From: Bacillus sp. FJAT-27916
GTDB taxonomy: Bacteria; Bacillota; Bacilli; Bacillales; Pradoshiaceae
Reading direction: 5' to 3'
Assembly: GCF_001183965.1 (NCBI RefSeq)
Contig: NZ_LFZV01000001.1
Span: 3,129,263-3,193,262, forward strand
Length of the DNA: 64,000 nt
The notes below the pieces were generated by a model. It saw only the letters and a program-made list of their open reading frames with translations. It searched no databases and was not told the origin of the DNA. Position numbers and translations under genes: made by a program. Below, piece by piece: positions 1 through 8,292 of the stretch. Position 1 is the stretch's first letter. Every line of letters starts with the position of its first letter.

Positions 1-7
1 ATTAAAC

Positions 8-36
8 TTGTCAAAAATCACTGGACCTATTATCCT
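8..36 (+). promoter_or_regulatory. sigma-A-type promoter of the yhjD-like gene
   Basis: TTGTCA at 8-13 and TATCCT at 31-36 are separated by exactly 17 bases. This is a good SigA-type match just upstream of the first gene, and the LexA-type box at 42-55 follows immediately. Confidence 0.55.
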
Positions 37-41
37 ATATA

Positions 42-55
42 CAAACATATGTTCG
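42..55 (+). promoter_or_regulatory. LexA (DinR) SOS box
   Basis: The 14-mer CAAACATATGTTCG differs at one base from the Bacillus LexA consensus core CGAAC-N4-GTTCG. It lies a few bases past the predicted -10 element, where a bound repressor would block transcription of the downstream yhjD-like gene. This places the gene in the SOS regulon by inference. Confidence 0.6.
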
Positions 56-86
56 TATTAATACATTTGAAAGGACGCGATTCCAA

Positions 87-461
87 ATGACCCGCATCCC
101 CACCGAAGATCGAAATATAATGGAAAAGGCTATTTATTTGCCGATGGTGCTTACAATTCTCACGAGAGATTTGAAAGCCGTTGAGGCGGCACCATTCAAA
201 CTAAAACAGCCTTACGTTCTTTTAATTGAGGAAACAATGAAGCAGGTTCAGCATGAGTTAAAAGCTGTGAGCCGCTATATGAGGACCCATCAGCTAAAGG
301 TCGAAGAATCAAAAAGGGATGAATCCTTCACATTATTTCTCTTTCTATATAAAGGGTATGAGGAATATCATAATTACTTTAACCCGCGTATTCGCAATAA
401 AGTTCAGGAATTATTAGAGTACTATTTCATTAAGCAATGGCAGGGAAAGAAGGATGCTTAA
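87..461 (+). CDS. yhjD: YhjD-like conserved protein
   Basis: A 124-residue soluble protein rich in charged residues and predicted helix, without a signal peptide or membrane segment. It resembles the YhjD family of Bacillus, whose biochemical role is not known to me. The start is ATG, preceded by the weak ribosome site AAAGGACG. It runs convergently into comK and the two stop codons overlap (4-bp overlap at 458-461). The LexA-type box at 42-55 suggests induction by DNA damage. Family assignment rests on overall resemblance and position near comK. Confidence 0.7.
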   Translation: MTRIPTEDRNIMEKAIYLPMVLTILTRDLKAVEAAPFKLKQPYVLLIEETMKQVQHELKAVSRYMRTHQLKVEESKRDESFTLFLFLYKGYEEYHNYFNPRIRNKVQELLEYYFIKQWQGKKDA

Positions 462-1054
462 TGTTTATCAAAACCATTGCGGGAGGATTCAGATAAAGCT
501 CCCTTCAAATGAAACGCCGAATGTCCATCATTCACCTGCATGTAATTATACAAATAGTTAGTCTGCCTGACGGTCTCCTCCATTTTTTGATGAAGCTTTG
601 ACTTCAATAATGCAGTCCGAAGCATCTGATTCTCGATGATACTGTAGGAAACCGGAATCAGAATGGACTGCTTGTTCCGGAAGTTAATCTGCGTTTTGGC
701 AGGTGCGATGCGGATTCTCGAAACGATATGTTCATAGGATAGCCAAACGCACGTATCCCTATGAGGAGAAGTCGTCGGAAAAAAGAACAGGCCATTTGCC
801 GGGTCGAGAGCAATTGGAACCTTATGCGAGATATTCAGGAGCTCCTTCGTCCCTTCACACCTGCCATCGAAACTTGATCCAAAATACTTGCAGCTTGTTT
901 TAACGACATCAAGCGGCTTTTGCGGAACAAGGAATTCTTCATCGAATTCGATGATTTTTGAATACGTTTTATAGCCATATTCCACTGGGATCACAGCAAA
1001 CGTGTAAGGACTTATTTCATACTCTTCCTTTTGATTTATGAAGCGTTCTTCCAT
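458..1054 (-). CDS. comK: Competence transcription factor ComK
   Basis: ComK is the master activator of competence in Bacillus and binds AT-rich K-boxes as a dimer of dimers. The 198-residue product is close to the roughly 192 residues of B. subtilis ComK. It keeps family features such as the N-terminal YEISPYTFAVIPVEYG stretch and the central segment with SSFDGRCEGTKELL. I chose the ATG at 1054 because it follows AAGGAGGAAGTC; an upstream in-frame TTG at 1072 lacks such a site. It is transcribed divergently from the IDEAL-domain gene and convergently with the yhjD-like gene. A SigA-type promoter lies at 1108-1136. I could not identify clear paired K-boxes by eye. Confidence 0.93.
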   Translation of the reverse strand: MEERFINQKEEYEISPYTFAVIPVEYGYKTYSKIIEFDEEFLVPQKPLDVVKTSCKYFGSSFDGRCEGTKELLNISHKVPIALDPANGLFFFPTTSPHRDTCVWLSYEHIVSRIRIAPAKTQINFRNKQSILIPVSYSIIENQMLRTALLKSKLHQKMEETVRQTNYLYNYMQVNDGHSAFHLKGALSESSRNGFDKH

Positions 1055-1107
1055 GACTTCCTCCTTATTCAAGACAAATTTACTACCTTAGTAACAATAT
1101 ACCATAC

Positions 1108-1136
1108 CATATAGTAAATAAGTCATATTTTGTCAA
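1108..1136 (-). promoter_or_regulatory. comK promoter
   Basis: On the minus strand TTGACA (1131-1136) and TATATG (1108-1113) are 17 bases apart, about 55 bases upstream of the comK start. The surrounding region is very AT-rich, as expected for ComK autoregulation. Confidence 0.6.
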
Positions 1137-1204
1137 AAAAATCCAAATATTAGTTTATGCTAGATTAAAAACAAAATAATTATCAGAATTATTAAAACAT
1201 TCAG

Positions 1205-1233
1205 TTGTTTTTTCTCCCCAACTGCTATATAAT
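1205..1233 (+). promoter_or_regulatory. Promoter of the IDEAL-domain gene
   Basis: TTGTTT at 1205-1210 and a perfect TATAAT at 1228-1233 are 17 bases apart. CAGTTG and CAACTG half-sites (1203-1224) form an inverted repeat across the spacer that could be an operator. Confidence 0.6.
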
Positions 1234-1258
1234 AAAAAAAAGCAACGGGGGGATTCAT

Positions 1259-1486
1259 ATGAATCACGAAAAAGCAAATACAGATATTGTCAACGCTGAT
1301 GTGACTGCTGCCCAGGGACTAACTGAAGAAGTATTAGTGGATATGATGATTTACGAAGCCCAATTAACCCATGCAAAGCGAAAACTTAAGGACCAGATTG
1401 ATCTGGCCTTAGACAAAAAGGATAAAGAGTTATTCCTTCAATTATCCTCTGAACTGATTGAATTAGAGAAGAACTTCGGGAATTAA
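1259..1486 (+). CDS. yhzC: IDEAL-domain protein (YhzC-like)
   Basis: A 75-residue protein whose C-terminal half reads as an IDEAL domain: a helix with IDLALDKKDKELFLQLSSEL, matching the motif that names the family. In B. subtilis small IDEAL-domain proteins include YhzC next to comK, so position supports the name. The ATG at 1259 follows the strong ribosome site GGGGGGATTC; an ORF start further upstream at 1205 overlaps the promoter and is rejected. It has its own promoter and a terminator directly after the stop. The molecular function is unknown; the domain is thought to mediate protein binding. Confidence 0.8.
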   Translation: MNHEKANTDIVNADVTAAQGLTEEVLVDMMIYEAQLTHAKRKLKDQIDLALDKKDKELFLQLSSELIELEKNFGN

Positions 1487-1501
1487 TAAATGGACCAATA
1501 A

Positions 1502-1534
1502 AAACGCCTCTTCCACTGCAGGAGGCGTTTTTAT
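1502..1534 (+). terminator. Rho-independent terminator after yhzC
   Basis: AAACGCCTC (1502-1510) pairs with GAGGCGTTT (1522-1530), followed by TTATTA. Confidence 0.8.
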
Positions 1535-1562
1535 TATGACGGATTACAAATAAAGGCCAACA

Positions 1563-1598
1563 TCGAAGGCTGTCTGCATAAATGCAGACAGCCTTCGA
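1563..1598. repeat. 17-bp perfect inverted repeat (likely terminator for yhfN)
   Basis: The two 17-base arms at 1563-1579 and 1582-1598 are exact reverse complements with two bases between them. On the minus strand it lies downstream of yhfN and is followed by a moderately T-rich stretch, so it may terminate that gene, though no clean T-run is present. Confidence 0.55.
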
Positions 1599-1748
1599 AT
1601 AACTAGTGAATCTTTCTTCGATGCTCTAAATGAATACCAATATGCCAACCCCTAGCATGACCACTGAGATCAAGAGCCATATGCTCCTTCCATAAAAGGC
1701 AAGGAGAAGAAAGGAACCCGTTTCCTCTTGAATCGAATATCCTTTATC

Positions 1749-3014
1749 TTAATGATGATTCTTCTCATATTGTTTGACAAGCTGGATTCTCTCAAGCATC
1801 GATGGATGACTGTTGCGGAACAGTTTGACAAGATATGGCGGATTCATTTGACTTAAGCCGCTTTCCGAAAGCTTCTGGAATGAGGTAATAGCTGCATCCG
1901 GATTATCCGTCATCTTAAGAGCATATTCATCTGCCCTCGTTTCCTGTACACGTGATACATAATTGGTGATTGGGTTTGCGGCAAACAAGAGAATTGAGGT
2001 AATCAACAGAAAGAGCGGCAAGGAGGCAATCTCCTGCTTCGACTCAAGTTGATAAAGATCTCCCCGCTTTCGAATAGCCCGCTTCATCCACTTATCGGTG
2101 AGCCAGAGTCCCACAAGTGTTAAAAGCAAATATCCTGCAATACCAATATATATATGCTTTTCGACGTAATGGGCCATTTCATGAGCCATTATGAAGAGAA
2201 TTTCATCATCGTCTAGGCTGTTAAGGGTCGTATCCCAAAGCACTATACGTGAATTAGATCCTACACCGGTCACATAAGCATTCAGTGCATTGGTCTTCTC
2301 GGACATATTCACCTCGTAGACATGGTCAGCCGGGATATCCGCCTTATCCGCGAGTGCTAGGATCTTTTCCTCAAGCTCCTTGTTTTGCAATGGATAAAAG
2401 TCATTGTACAAAGGATCAATCACAACCGGCTGGATGAACATGACAAAAACCGTAAATGGAATCGAAAGCAGCCAGCCAAACAGCCACCATCGTTTGGGGC
2501 TTTTGCGGATGAGCCAGTACAAAACCATCACCACAACAGCGGTCATTGCATAATCAACCCAGAATTCAATCAGGTTATCCTTCATCCATGAGGAAAATGC
2601 TTGTGTAGATATCCCATAAGACAAGGAAATCTTATAGCGTACATAAGATAGCGGCAAAAAGACAACAAACAGCAATAAGGAAAGCCAAAAAACATAAGCG
2701 CCCGTCTGCACAAATTGTCTCTTCCATGACATCCTTCCCCATCTGTCCAGCCTCTTAGAAAGACCCGTTACAAGCACAATTCCATAAAACAGCCATTCCA
2801 AAGGCGTACTGATGAAAAAGAAGAAGTTCCTGATTTTCGAATAAGCCTCGCTATCCTCTAGTGTTTCGCCATCCATAAAAGTCTTAGGGTCGACACTTGT
2901 ACCATTTAAGGCATCAGGTATGCTTGTATCGGCACCATGGAACAGATAGATATAGATGGAGAACACATACAGAAGAAATAAGCCAACTGCGGCCATAAAC
3001 CACTTTTTCTTCAA
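1749..3014 (-). CDS. yhfN: M48-family membrane zinc metalloprotease (YhfN)
   Basis: A 421-residue integral membrane peptidase of the Ste24/M48 type. The zinc-binding HEMAH motif sits near residue 280, and the third ligand is probably in ETRADEYA about 80 residues later. A conserved NALNAYVTG segment precedes the active site. It has an N-terminal membrane segment, several more before the catalytic domain and two after it, as in CAAX-protease-like Ste24 enzymes. Family members cleave membrane or membrane-proximal proteins; the substrate here is unknown. The product matches B. subtilis YhfN in length and neighbourhood. Confidence 0.85.
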   Translation of the reverse strand: MKKKWFMAAVGLFLLYVFSIYIYLFHGADTSIPDALNGTSVDPKTFMDGETLEDSEAYSKIRNFFFFISTPLEWLFYGIVLVTGLSKRLDRWGRMSWKRQFVQTGAYVFWLSLLLFVVFLPLSYVRYKISLSYGISTQAFSSWMKDNLIEFWVDYAMTAVVVMVLYWLIRKSPKRWWLFGWLLSIPFTVFVMFIQPVVIDPLYNDFYPLQNKELEEKILALADKADIPADHVYEVNMSEKTNALNAYVTGVGSNSRIVLWDTTLNSLDDDEILFIMAHEMAHYVEKHIYIGIAGYLLLTLVGLWLTDKWMKRAIRKRGDLYQLESKQEIASLPLFLLITSILLFAANPITNYVSRVQETRADEYALKMTDNPDAAITSFQKLSESGLSQMNPPYLVKLFRNSHPSMLERIQLVKQYEKNHH

Positions 3015-3291
3015 TCGTTATTCTCCCCCTTCCTGAATTTTCATCTATATATATGTCCATATACAGACAAGTTAGAACCTAGCATAGTTTGACCATGTGA
3101 AGCCTTTTATATAGGCAATCGGCGATTTACCTAAACGATCTTTTCCACTCACCTTAAATCCTACTAAAGCCTCTTGTATTTCTCATATTAATCTACTAGA
3201 CTCTTATCGTGCTAAAGAATTTTATCGTTTTTTGTCATAATACGATAAGTCTAAGAATTAGCAACATGTATTCTAGGGGGAAATCAGCTTA

Positions 3292-4137
3292 ATGAAAAAG
3301 ATATTGCCAGTCTTGCTATCCATGATTCTATTTCTAGCCGCATTAACCGCTATTCGCATTCCAGACGCAGAAGCAGCAACGGCAAAAACACTCTACGTGA
3401 AAGCCAAAACAAGCTTGAAAGCATCCGCGAAGAGCAACTCATCTACTTTACTTACACTATCTACGGGTAAAGCCCTTTCAATTGATACGGGTACACTGAA
3501 GAACGGTTACTACAAAACAAAAGCTTCCGGCAAAACCGGATGGGTACTGAAAAGCAAGGTCAGTCAATCTGCTCATTCCTTGAGCAAGCAAAAAATCTAC
3601 AAAACAACAAGCACCAAGAGTACAGTATTGAAAACCTTAAATGCTAAAACAAACGTCACGATTGTGGGTAAGAGTGGCGAACGTTACAAGGTGAAATCCG
3701 GTTCTACTGTCGGATGGGTTGTTTCCTCTAAATTCAAAATTGGATCCTACACACCAACGTTTGAAGAGCAGGTTGTGAAGCTCGTGAACAAAGAACGAGC
3801 AGCTGCCGGATTAAAAGCATTGAAGAGCTCCTCGAAACTAAATAATGTTGCAGAAACGAAATCCAAGGATATGCGTGATAAAGGCTACTTCTCTCATACA
3901 AGCCCTACCTATGGAACGCCTTTTAATATGCTCAAAAAGTTTGGCATTTCTTATACAGCAGCCGGTGAGAATATCGCCGCCGGACAGACGACTCCAGCAG
4001 CTGTCGTTAAATCATGGATGAACAGCTCTGGCCATAAAGCTAATATCCTTTCAAAGAAATATACACATATCGGTGTAGGTTATGTCTCTGGCGGTGATTA
4101 CCGCCACTACTGGACACAGCTATTCATCGCTCAATAA
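3292..4137 (+). CDS. Secreted SH3b-SH3b-CAP domain protein
   Basis: A 281-residue exported protein. A signal peptide (about residues 1-28, ending AEA) is followed by two bacterial SH3 domains (about 33-90 and 97-152, each ending with a GWV signature) and a C-terminal CAP/SCP domain (about 160-281). The CAP domain keeps HTSPTYG, GENIA, SGHKANILS and the final YWTQLF. SH3b domains usually bind cell wall, so a wall-associated role is likely; the activity of bacterial CAP domains is mostly unknown. The ATG follows GGGGGAAAT, and a strong terminator follows at 4143-4175. It is a single-gene unit. Confidence 0.85.
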   Translation: MKKILPVLLSMILFLAALTAIRIPDAEAATAKTLYVKAKTSLKASAKSNSSTLLTLSTGKALSIDTGTLKNGYYKTKASGKTGWVLKSKVSQSAHSLSKQKIYKTTSTKSTVLKTLNAKTNVTIVGKSGERYKVKSGSTVGWVVSSKFKIGSYTPTFEEQVVKLVNKERAAAGLKALKSSSKLNNVAETKSKDMRDKGYFSHTSPTYGTPFNMLKKFGISYTAAGENIAAGQTTPAAVVKSWMNSSGHKANILSKKYTHIGVGYVSGGDYRHYWTQLFIAQ

Positions 4138-4142
4138 ATTTT

Positions 4143-4175
4143 GAAACCTCCAGCCAAGTCTTGGCTGGAGGTTTC
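4143..4175. terminator. Bidirectional terminator between CAP gene and azlD
   Basis: GAAACCTCCAGCCAAG pairs perfectly with the reverse arm ending GGAGGTTTC. T-rich sequence flanks it on both strands, so it can serve both convergent units. Confidence 0.85.
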
Positions 4176-4177
4176 TT

Positions 4178-4483
4178 CTACATATACAAGGAAAGACCCG
4201 CTAAGACAGCAATTGAACCAAGCACGACCACAATCACGTTGGCCCCAAGCAAGGCGATGATAACAGCAGATAAACCGCCAACAAGCCCTGCCCAAATATT
4301 CTCTTGAATATAGAGGACTCCGGGAAAAATCAAAGCGCCAAGCGTAGCATAAGGAATATTTTCGAGTACACGCATCCAAAACGGTGGTAAAGCCCCCTCC
4401 TTCATAAGCCAGAAAGGAAGCATACGCGGAAGATACGTAGCCAGCCCCATCCCAACAATCAATAGAAAAATGGATACACTCAT
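4178..4483 (-). CDS. azlD: AzlD-family branched-chain amino acid export subunit
   Basis: A 101-residue hydrophobic protein with about three to four membrane segments, matching the small AzlD subunit that works with AzlC to export branched-chain amino acids or analogues such as azaleucine. The motif TYLPRMLPF near the N terminus is typical. Its ATG overlaps the azlC stop by 4 bases (ATGA), indicating translational coupling. Substrate is inferred from the family only. Confidence 0.82.
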   Translation of the reverse strand: MSVSIFLLIVGMGLATYLPRMLPFWLMKEGALPPFWMRVLENIPYATLGALIFPGVLYIQENIWAGLVGGLSAVIIALLGANVIVVVLGSIAVLAGLSLYM

Positions 4484-5202
4484 GCTTCCTTACTCCTCCT
4501 TTTGCTCCCATTAAGCCATTCGACTCCGACCGATGCCAATAAGGCGGAAGCAATCAAGGACCAGCCTGTTGAAAGAAGATCAAAAGAACTGAGCAGAAAA
4601 TTCAATCCCGCCCCGCTTAAAGCCAAGGACAAAACCTTGCGGCTCTTCGATAACGGCGGAATAAGCAAGGCAATAAACATAGCATACAAGGCAATTCCCA
4701 TACTCTCTTTCAATACATCCGGCAGGCTTGCTCCAAACAAGTATCCGAGCAGTGTGCTCAATGCCCAGCTTCCATAGGCGATTCCGCCCAGTCCAAACAT
4801 AAACCCTGCTGTAATCTTGCCCGACCTTAAAGAGGCAACAGAGAAGGTCTCATCTGTAATACCAAAGGCATAAATGAGTTTCTTCCATGACGGATCCTTT
4901 GCTGCTCTTGCCTGAATGGAAGCTGACATAAGAAAATGCCTGCTATTGAGGATGAAGGTCGCCAAAATAATCTCAGCAATTCCGATTCCAAGTGACAATA
5001 AATTCAATGCTATGTATTGTGCAGCCCCAGCATATACAATAAGACTCATCGATAAAGTCTCTGCAAGGGTCAGACCGGTTGATTTGGACAGCAGACCGAA
5101 AGTGACCGCAACCGGAAAATAACCGATAGCGATACTCATTCCGGCCTTTAGGCCGCTCATAAAGTCAGATGACCTCATATAGCCTGCCTGTACTTCTTCC
5201 AT
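4480..5202 (-). CDS. azlC: AzlC-family branched-chain amino acid permease
   Basis: A 240-residue polytopic protein of the AzlC family, the larger subunit of the AzlCD exporter. It keeps the family segments PVAVTFGLLS and YAGAAQYIALNL, and the conserved NSRHFLMS. I prefer the ATG at 5202 because a GGGGGTATAGGGGA ribosome site precedes it; the upstream ATG at 5226 has none. It forms a two-gene operon with azlD. In B. subtilis AzlB, an Lrp-type regulator, controls azlCD; none is present beside this copy. Confidence 0.85.
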   Translation of the reverse strand: MEEVQAGYMRSSDFMSGLKAGMSIAIGYFPVAVTFGLLSKSTGLTLAETLSMSLIVYAGAAQYIALNLLSLGIGIAEIILATFILNSRHFLMSASIQARAAKDPSWKKLIYAFGITDETFSVASLRSGKITAGFMFGLGGIAYGSWALSTLLGYLFGASLPDVLKESMGIALYAMFIALLIPPLSKSRKVLSLALSGAGLNFLLSSFDLLSTGWSLIASALLASVGVEWLNGSKRRSKEA

Positions 5203-5244
5203 TCCCCTATACCCCCTATCCTTCATCTAAGTTGGCTATACGGC

Positions 5245-5274
5245 AAAATGCCTGGCCCGAGGCCAGACATTTAT
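5245..5274 (-). terminator. Hairpin between the ABC operon and azlC
   Basis: AAATGCCTGGCC pairs with GGCCAGACATTT across 5246-5272 with one mismatch. It lies after the ATPase gene, so it probably ends that operon. Confidence 0.5.
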
Positions 5275-5287
5275 TCGCAAGCTTCTA

Positions 5288-6082
5288 TTATCCCAGCAGG
5301 GACCGGTCTGATATATTTGAATCGCGTTTCAATTTCTGGAACTCAGCCAGGAGCTTCTCAACTGTAAGCGTTTCCTTCACGACGCTATCTGCCTCATAAA
5401 TAATTTCTCCGCCATCCATCATGATCAGCCGGCTTCCAAGGTCAAGAGCCTGCTGCATATTATGCGTGACCATCAAAGTCGTCAGTTTATGCCTTTGAAC
5501 AAGCTGCTTTGTGAGCTCTGTAATCAAGGCAGCCCTGGATGGATCAAGCGCCGCTGTATGCTCATCAAGAAGGAGAATATCCGGTTCTGTGAAAGTTGCC
5601 ATCAATAATGACAGCGCCTGTCTCTCTCCACCTGAGAGAAGACCGACTTTAGCAGACAATCGATTTTCCAGCCCTAGATGAAGCTCGGCCAGCTTTTCCT
5701 TAAAAAATGCTCTTCTCTTATTGGTTACGCCGAACCCAAAACCGACTCTTTTGGTACGGGCATAAGCAATAGCTAGATTCTCCTCAATCGTCATATGAGG
5801 AGCCGTTCCGGCCAGCGGGTCCTGAAAGACTCGGCCGATTTTGCGTGCCCGCTTATGCTCTCCCATGCCGGTCACATCATCCCCATTAATGTAGACCGTA
5901 CCGAAATCAGGAATTAATTTACCCGATATCAAATTCATTAAGGTCGATTTCCCGGCACCATTACTGCCGATGACCGTCACGAAATCTCCTTCATTTAGGT
6001 AGAGATTAGCATTCTTCAAGGCAATCTTCTCATCTGGAGAACCTTCGTTAAATACTTTATTGATCTGGTTTAGTTGCAGCAA
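5288..6082 (-). CDS. ABC transporter ATP-binding protein (TrpZ type)
   Basis: A 264-residue ABC ATPase. Walker A is GSNGAGKST (about residues 39-47), the signature is LLSGGERQ, Walker B with the catalytic Glu is ILLLDEHTAALDP, and an H-loop is in VTHN. It energises the permease and lipoprotein encoded just upstream. The start is probably the TTG at 6082 behind GGGAGGCG, overlapping the permease gene by 26 bases. The set matches the family including streptococcal TrpXYZ tryptophan importers, but the substrate is not shown by sequence. Confidence 0.82.
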   Translation of the reverse strand: MLQLNQINKVFNEGSPDEKIALKNANLYLNEGDFVTVIGSNGAGKSTLMNLISGKLIPDFGTVYINGDDVTGMGEHKRARKIGRVFQDPLAGTAPHMTIEENLAIAYARTKRVGFGFGVTNKRRAFFKEKLAELHLGLENRLSAKVGLLSGGERQALSLLMATFTEPDILLLDEHTAALDPSRAALITELTKQLVQRHKLTTLMVTHNMQQALDLGSRLIMMDGGEIIYEADSVVKETLTVEKLLAEFQKLKRDSNISDRSLLG

Positions 6083-7094
6083 GCTGCTCGCCTCCCTTTC
6101 CAGTTGTTCCCGTTTGGATGCCCATGGCAGCAGCCTGTTTCAATCGGCTTCGTTTCTGGCGGTATTTCTTATACGAGTCAACCCATTTAGGAATTAGAAG
6201 CGCTACAATGACCATAATAGCGGTAATCAGCTTCATATCACCCGCTTCGAGGAATTCAACCTTCAAAGCAAACGCCACCACAAGACGATACACAATTGCC
6301 CCGCCGATAACAGCCAACGTAGCTCTCACAACCGATCTAGCGCCAAAGATGGCCTCCCCAATGATAACGGAGGCAAGGCCTATTACAATCATGCCAATCC
6401 CCATCCCGACATCAGCAAAACCATTATACTGGGCGATAAATGCGCCTGATAAAGCAACAAGACCATTTGCGAGACCAAGTCCAATCATCTTTGTCCAATC
6501 CGTATGAACAGAGAAGCTTCTGACCATTTGTTCATTATCTCCGGTTCCGCGAATGGCAAGGCCTATTTCCGTTCTCAAGAAAGCGTCCAGCAGAATCTTA
6601 ATTATGAGAACAAAGACAGCCATCGGCAAGAGAATGGACCAAGTGGAGGGAATGAATCCTGATAGACTGATGGCATTAAGGAATGAGCTCATCCCTTCAT
6701 CTATGCCTAGTGACTCAAACCACGAACGAAAGACGGTAAATACCTTTTCTTCTGATGATAAAGGGACATTCGGCTTGCCTAGAATCCGTAAATTAATCGA
6801 ATACAAGGCAATCATCATTAAAATCCCTGATAATAACGGGTTAATTCTTCCTTTTGTATGAAGCAATCCTGTTGTCATTCCAGCCATGAATCCGGCAATC
6901 ATCGCCATACCGGTTGCCAAAAATGGATTTATCCCATTGCTGATTGCGACGGCAGCGACCGCTGCCCCTGTTACAAAACTTCCATCAACCGTAAGATCAG
7001 GAAAATCTAATATCCTGAAAGATAAGTAGACCCCTAGAGCCATTAAACTATAGATAATGCCGGCCTCAACCGACCCAAAAACAGATGTAAACAC
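6057..7094 (-). CDS. ABC transporter permease (TrpY type)
   Basis: A 345-residue membrane permease of the branched-chain amino acid/LivH-like superfamily, with about eight or nine hydrophobic segments. N-terminal features such as DFPDLTVDGSF are typical of permeases paired with ABC_sub_bind lipoproteins. It is the second gene of a three-gene operon (lipoprotein, permease, ATPase) and overlaps the ATPase gene. The C-terminal 30 residues are a basic cytoplasmic tail. Confidence 0.82.
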   Translation of the reverse strand: MFTSVFGSVEAGIIYSLMALGVYLSFRILDFPDLTVDGSFVTGAAVAAVAISNGINPFLATGMAMIAGFMAGMTTGLLHTKGRINPLLSGILMMIALYSINLRILGKPNVPLSSEEKVFTVFRSWFESLGIDEGMSSFLNAISLSGFIPSTWSILLPMAVFVLIIKILLDAFLRTEIGLAIRGTGDNEQMVRSFSVHTDWTKMIGLGLANGLVALSGAFIAQYNGFADVGMGIGMIVIGLASVIIGEAIFGARSVVRATLAVIGGAIVYRLVVAFALKVEFLEAGDMKLITAIMVIVALLIPKWVDSYKKYRQKRSRLKQAAAMGIQTGTTGKGGEQLAATKPDQ

Positions 7095-7146
7095 ATTCCT
7101 CTTCCTCTCTGCTTGGATTCCAGGCTTCCATTCATTCTATTGGCGG

Positions 7147-8118
7147 CTATTCAATATATTCCGCTTCTTCCTTAATACTGTCGACATCGACTCCCATTTT
7201 TTCAGCTGCCTTCTTATTGATTACCAGCTTAAGATCTCCCGGTACCTCCACAGGGATATCCTTCACTTCTTTATCATCCTTTAGAATTTGCACAGCCTGT
7301 TCTCCTGCTTGGTAGCCGATATCATAGTAGCTGAACCCATAGGCTGCAAATCCGCCTCTTTCTACAGAATCAAGCTCACCGACAAAGAGAGGAATTTTTT
7401 CCGCTTCTGCAACAGAAATAACTGATTCCAGCGCAGAGACAACCGTATTATCTGTCACAATCATAATGGCATCCACTTTTCCTGCCAACGATTCAGCTGC
7501 CTGCTTCACCTCGGCAGATGTAGCGACAGATACTTTCTGCAAGGTCAGACCATTCTTCCCAGCCTCTTCTTCCGCCTGCTTCACCTGTACCTCTGAGTTT
7601 TGCTCACCAGAGTTATAGACGGTGCCGACTTTTTTATATCCCATATCCGCCATTAGCTTGACTGTATTCGGAATCGCATCTGGATGAGAATCTGTTGTAC
7701 CTGTTACATTCTTATCAGGCGCCTCGAAATCTTTCACAAGCTCCGCACCGACAGGGTCTGTCACAGAGGTAAACACGACCGGAATATCCGTTGTGGCATT
7801 TGCGGCAGAAAGCGCGCTAGGGGTAGCGTTGGCAAAAATTAAATCCACTCCATCTCCCGCAAAATTAGTCGCAATCGTCTGGTTGTTTGTCGCATCACCT
7901 TGAGCATTCTGTTCATCGAACTTCACCTCGACACCAGCATCCTCAATCGCCTTCTTAAATCCTTTAGTCGCCTCATCCAACGATGGATGCTCTACATATT
8001 GTGAAATACCTACCTTAAATGTTTTACTATCTCCAGATGATGTGTCATCTGATCCACAAGCTGTCAGGATCATTGAGATTGCCATTGCTGCGGTAAGTCC
8101 TAACCATCTTTTCTTCAT
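7147..8118 (-). CDS. ABC transporter substrate-binding lipoprotein (TrpX type)
   Basis: A 323-residue lipoprotein. The signal peptide ends in the lipobox LTAC with Cys near residue 21, followed by a Ser/Asp-rich linker and a type I periplasmic-binding fold of the ABC_sub_bind family. Segments such as FVGELDSVERGGFAAYGFSYYDIGYQAG are typical of the TrpX group, so no run of it is needed to identify the fold. Family members bind tryptophan, tyrosine or other ligands. It is the first gene of the operon, with RBS GAGAGGGGAT. I saw no T-box or TRAP repeats in the short leader, so tryptophan control is not supported here. Confidence 0.8.
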   Translation of the reverse strand: MKKRWLGLTAAMAISMILTACGSDDTSSGDSKTFKVGISQYVEHPSLDEATKGFKKAIEDAGVEVKFDEQNAQGDATNNQTIATNFAGDGVDLIFANATPSALSAANATTDIPVVFTSVTDPVGAELVKDFEAPDKNVTGTTDSHPDAIPNTVKLMADMGYKKVGTVYNSGEQNSEVQVKQAEEEAGKNGLTLQKVSVATSAEVKQAAESLAGKVDAIMIVTDNTVVSALESVISVAEAEKIPLFVGELDSVERGGFAAYGFSYYDIGYQAGEQAVQILKDDKEVKDIPVEVPGDLKLVINKKAAEKMGVDVDSIKEEAEYIE

Positions 8119-8264
8119 TCCTGTATCCCCTCTCTTTTTGTCTATTTTTGTCGCTTTTTCGCTTTTGTGCGTTTATGCGTTTGTGATTTTGTTTGCTAAA
8201 TTATAGCCTGATAGGACCATAATTGCAATTAATATTTAGAATTATCAGCAAATTTAACCAAATA

Positions 8265-8290
8265 AAAAACCCGCAGTTTTGCGGGTTTGA
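8265..8290 (-). terminator. lcfB terminator
   Basis: AAACCCGC (8267-8274) and GCGGGTTT (8281-8288) form a stem. On the minus strand a T-run follows, right after the lcfB stop. Confidence 0.85.
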
Positions 8291-8292
8291 AT

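Noticed and set aside
1080-1200. Paired K-boxes (AAAA-N5-TTTT) at comK
   Set aside because: The region is AT-rich, but I could not find two correctly spaced boxes without allowing many mismatches.
4131-4553. 140-codon minus-strand frame across azlD and azlC
   Set aside because: It is an alternative frame of azlCD; the product has no membrane-protein pattern and no start context.
7119-8290. T-box or TRAP control of the TrpXYZ-like ABC operon
   Set aside because: The leader before 8118 is too short for a T-box and has no regularly spaced GAG/UAG triplets.
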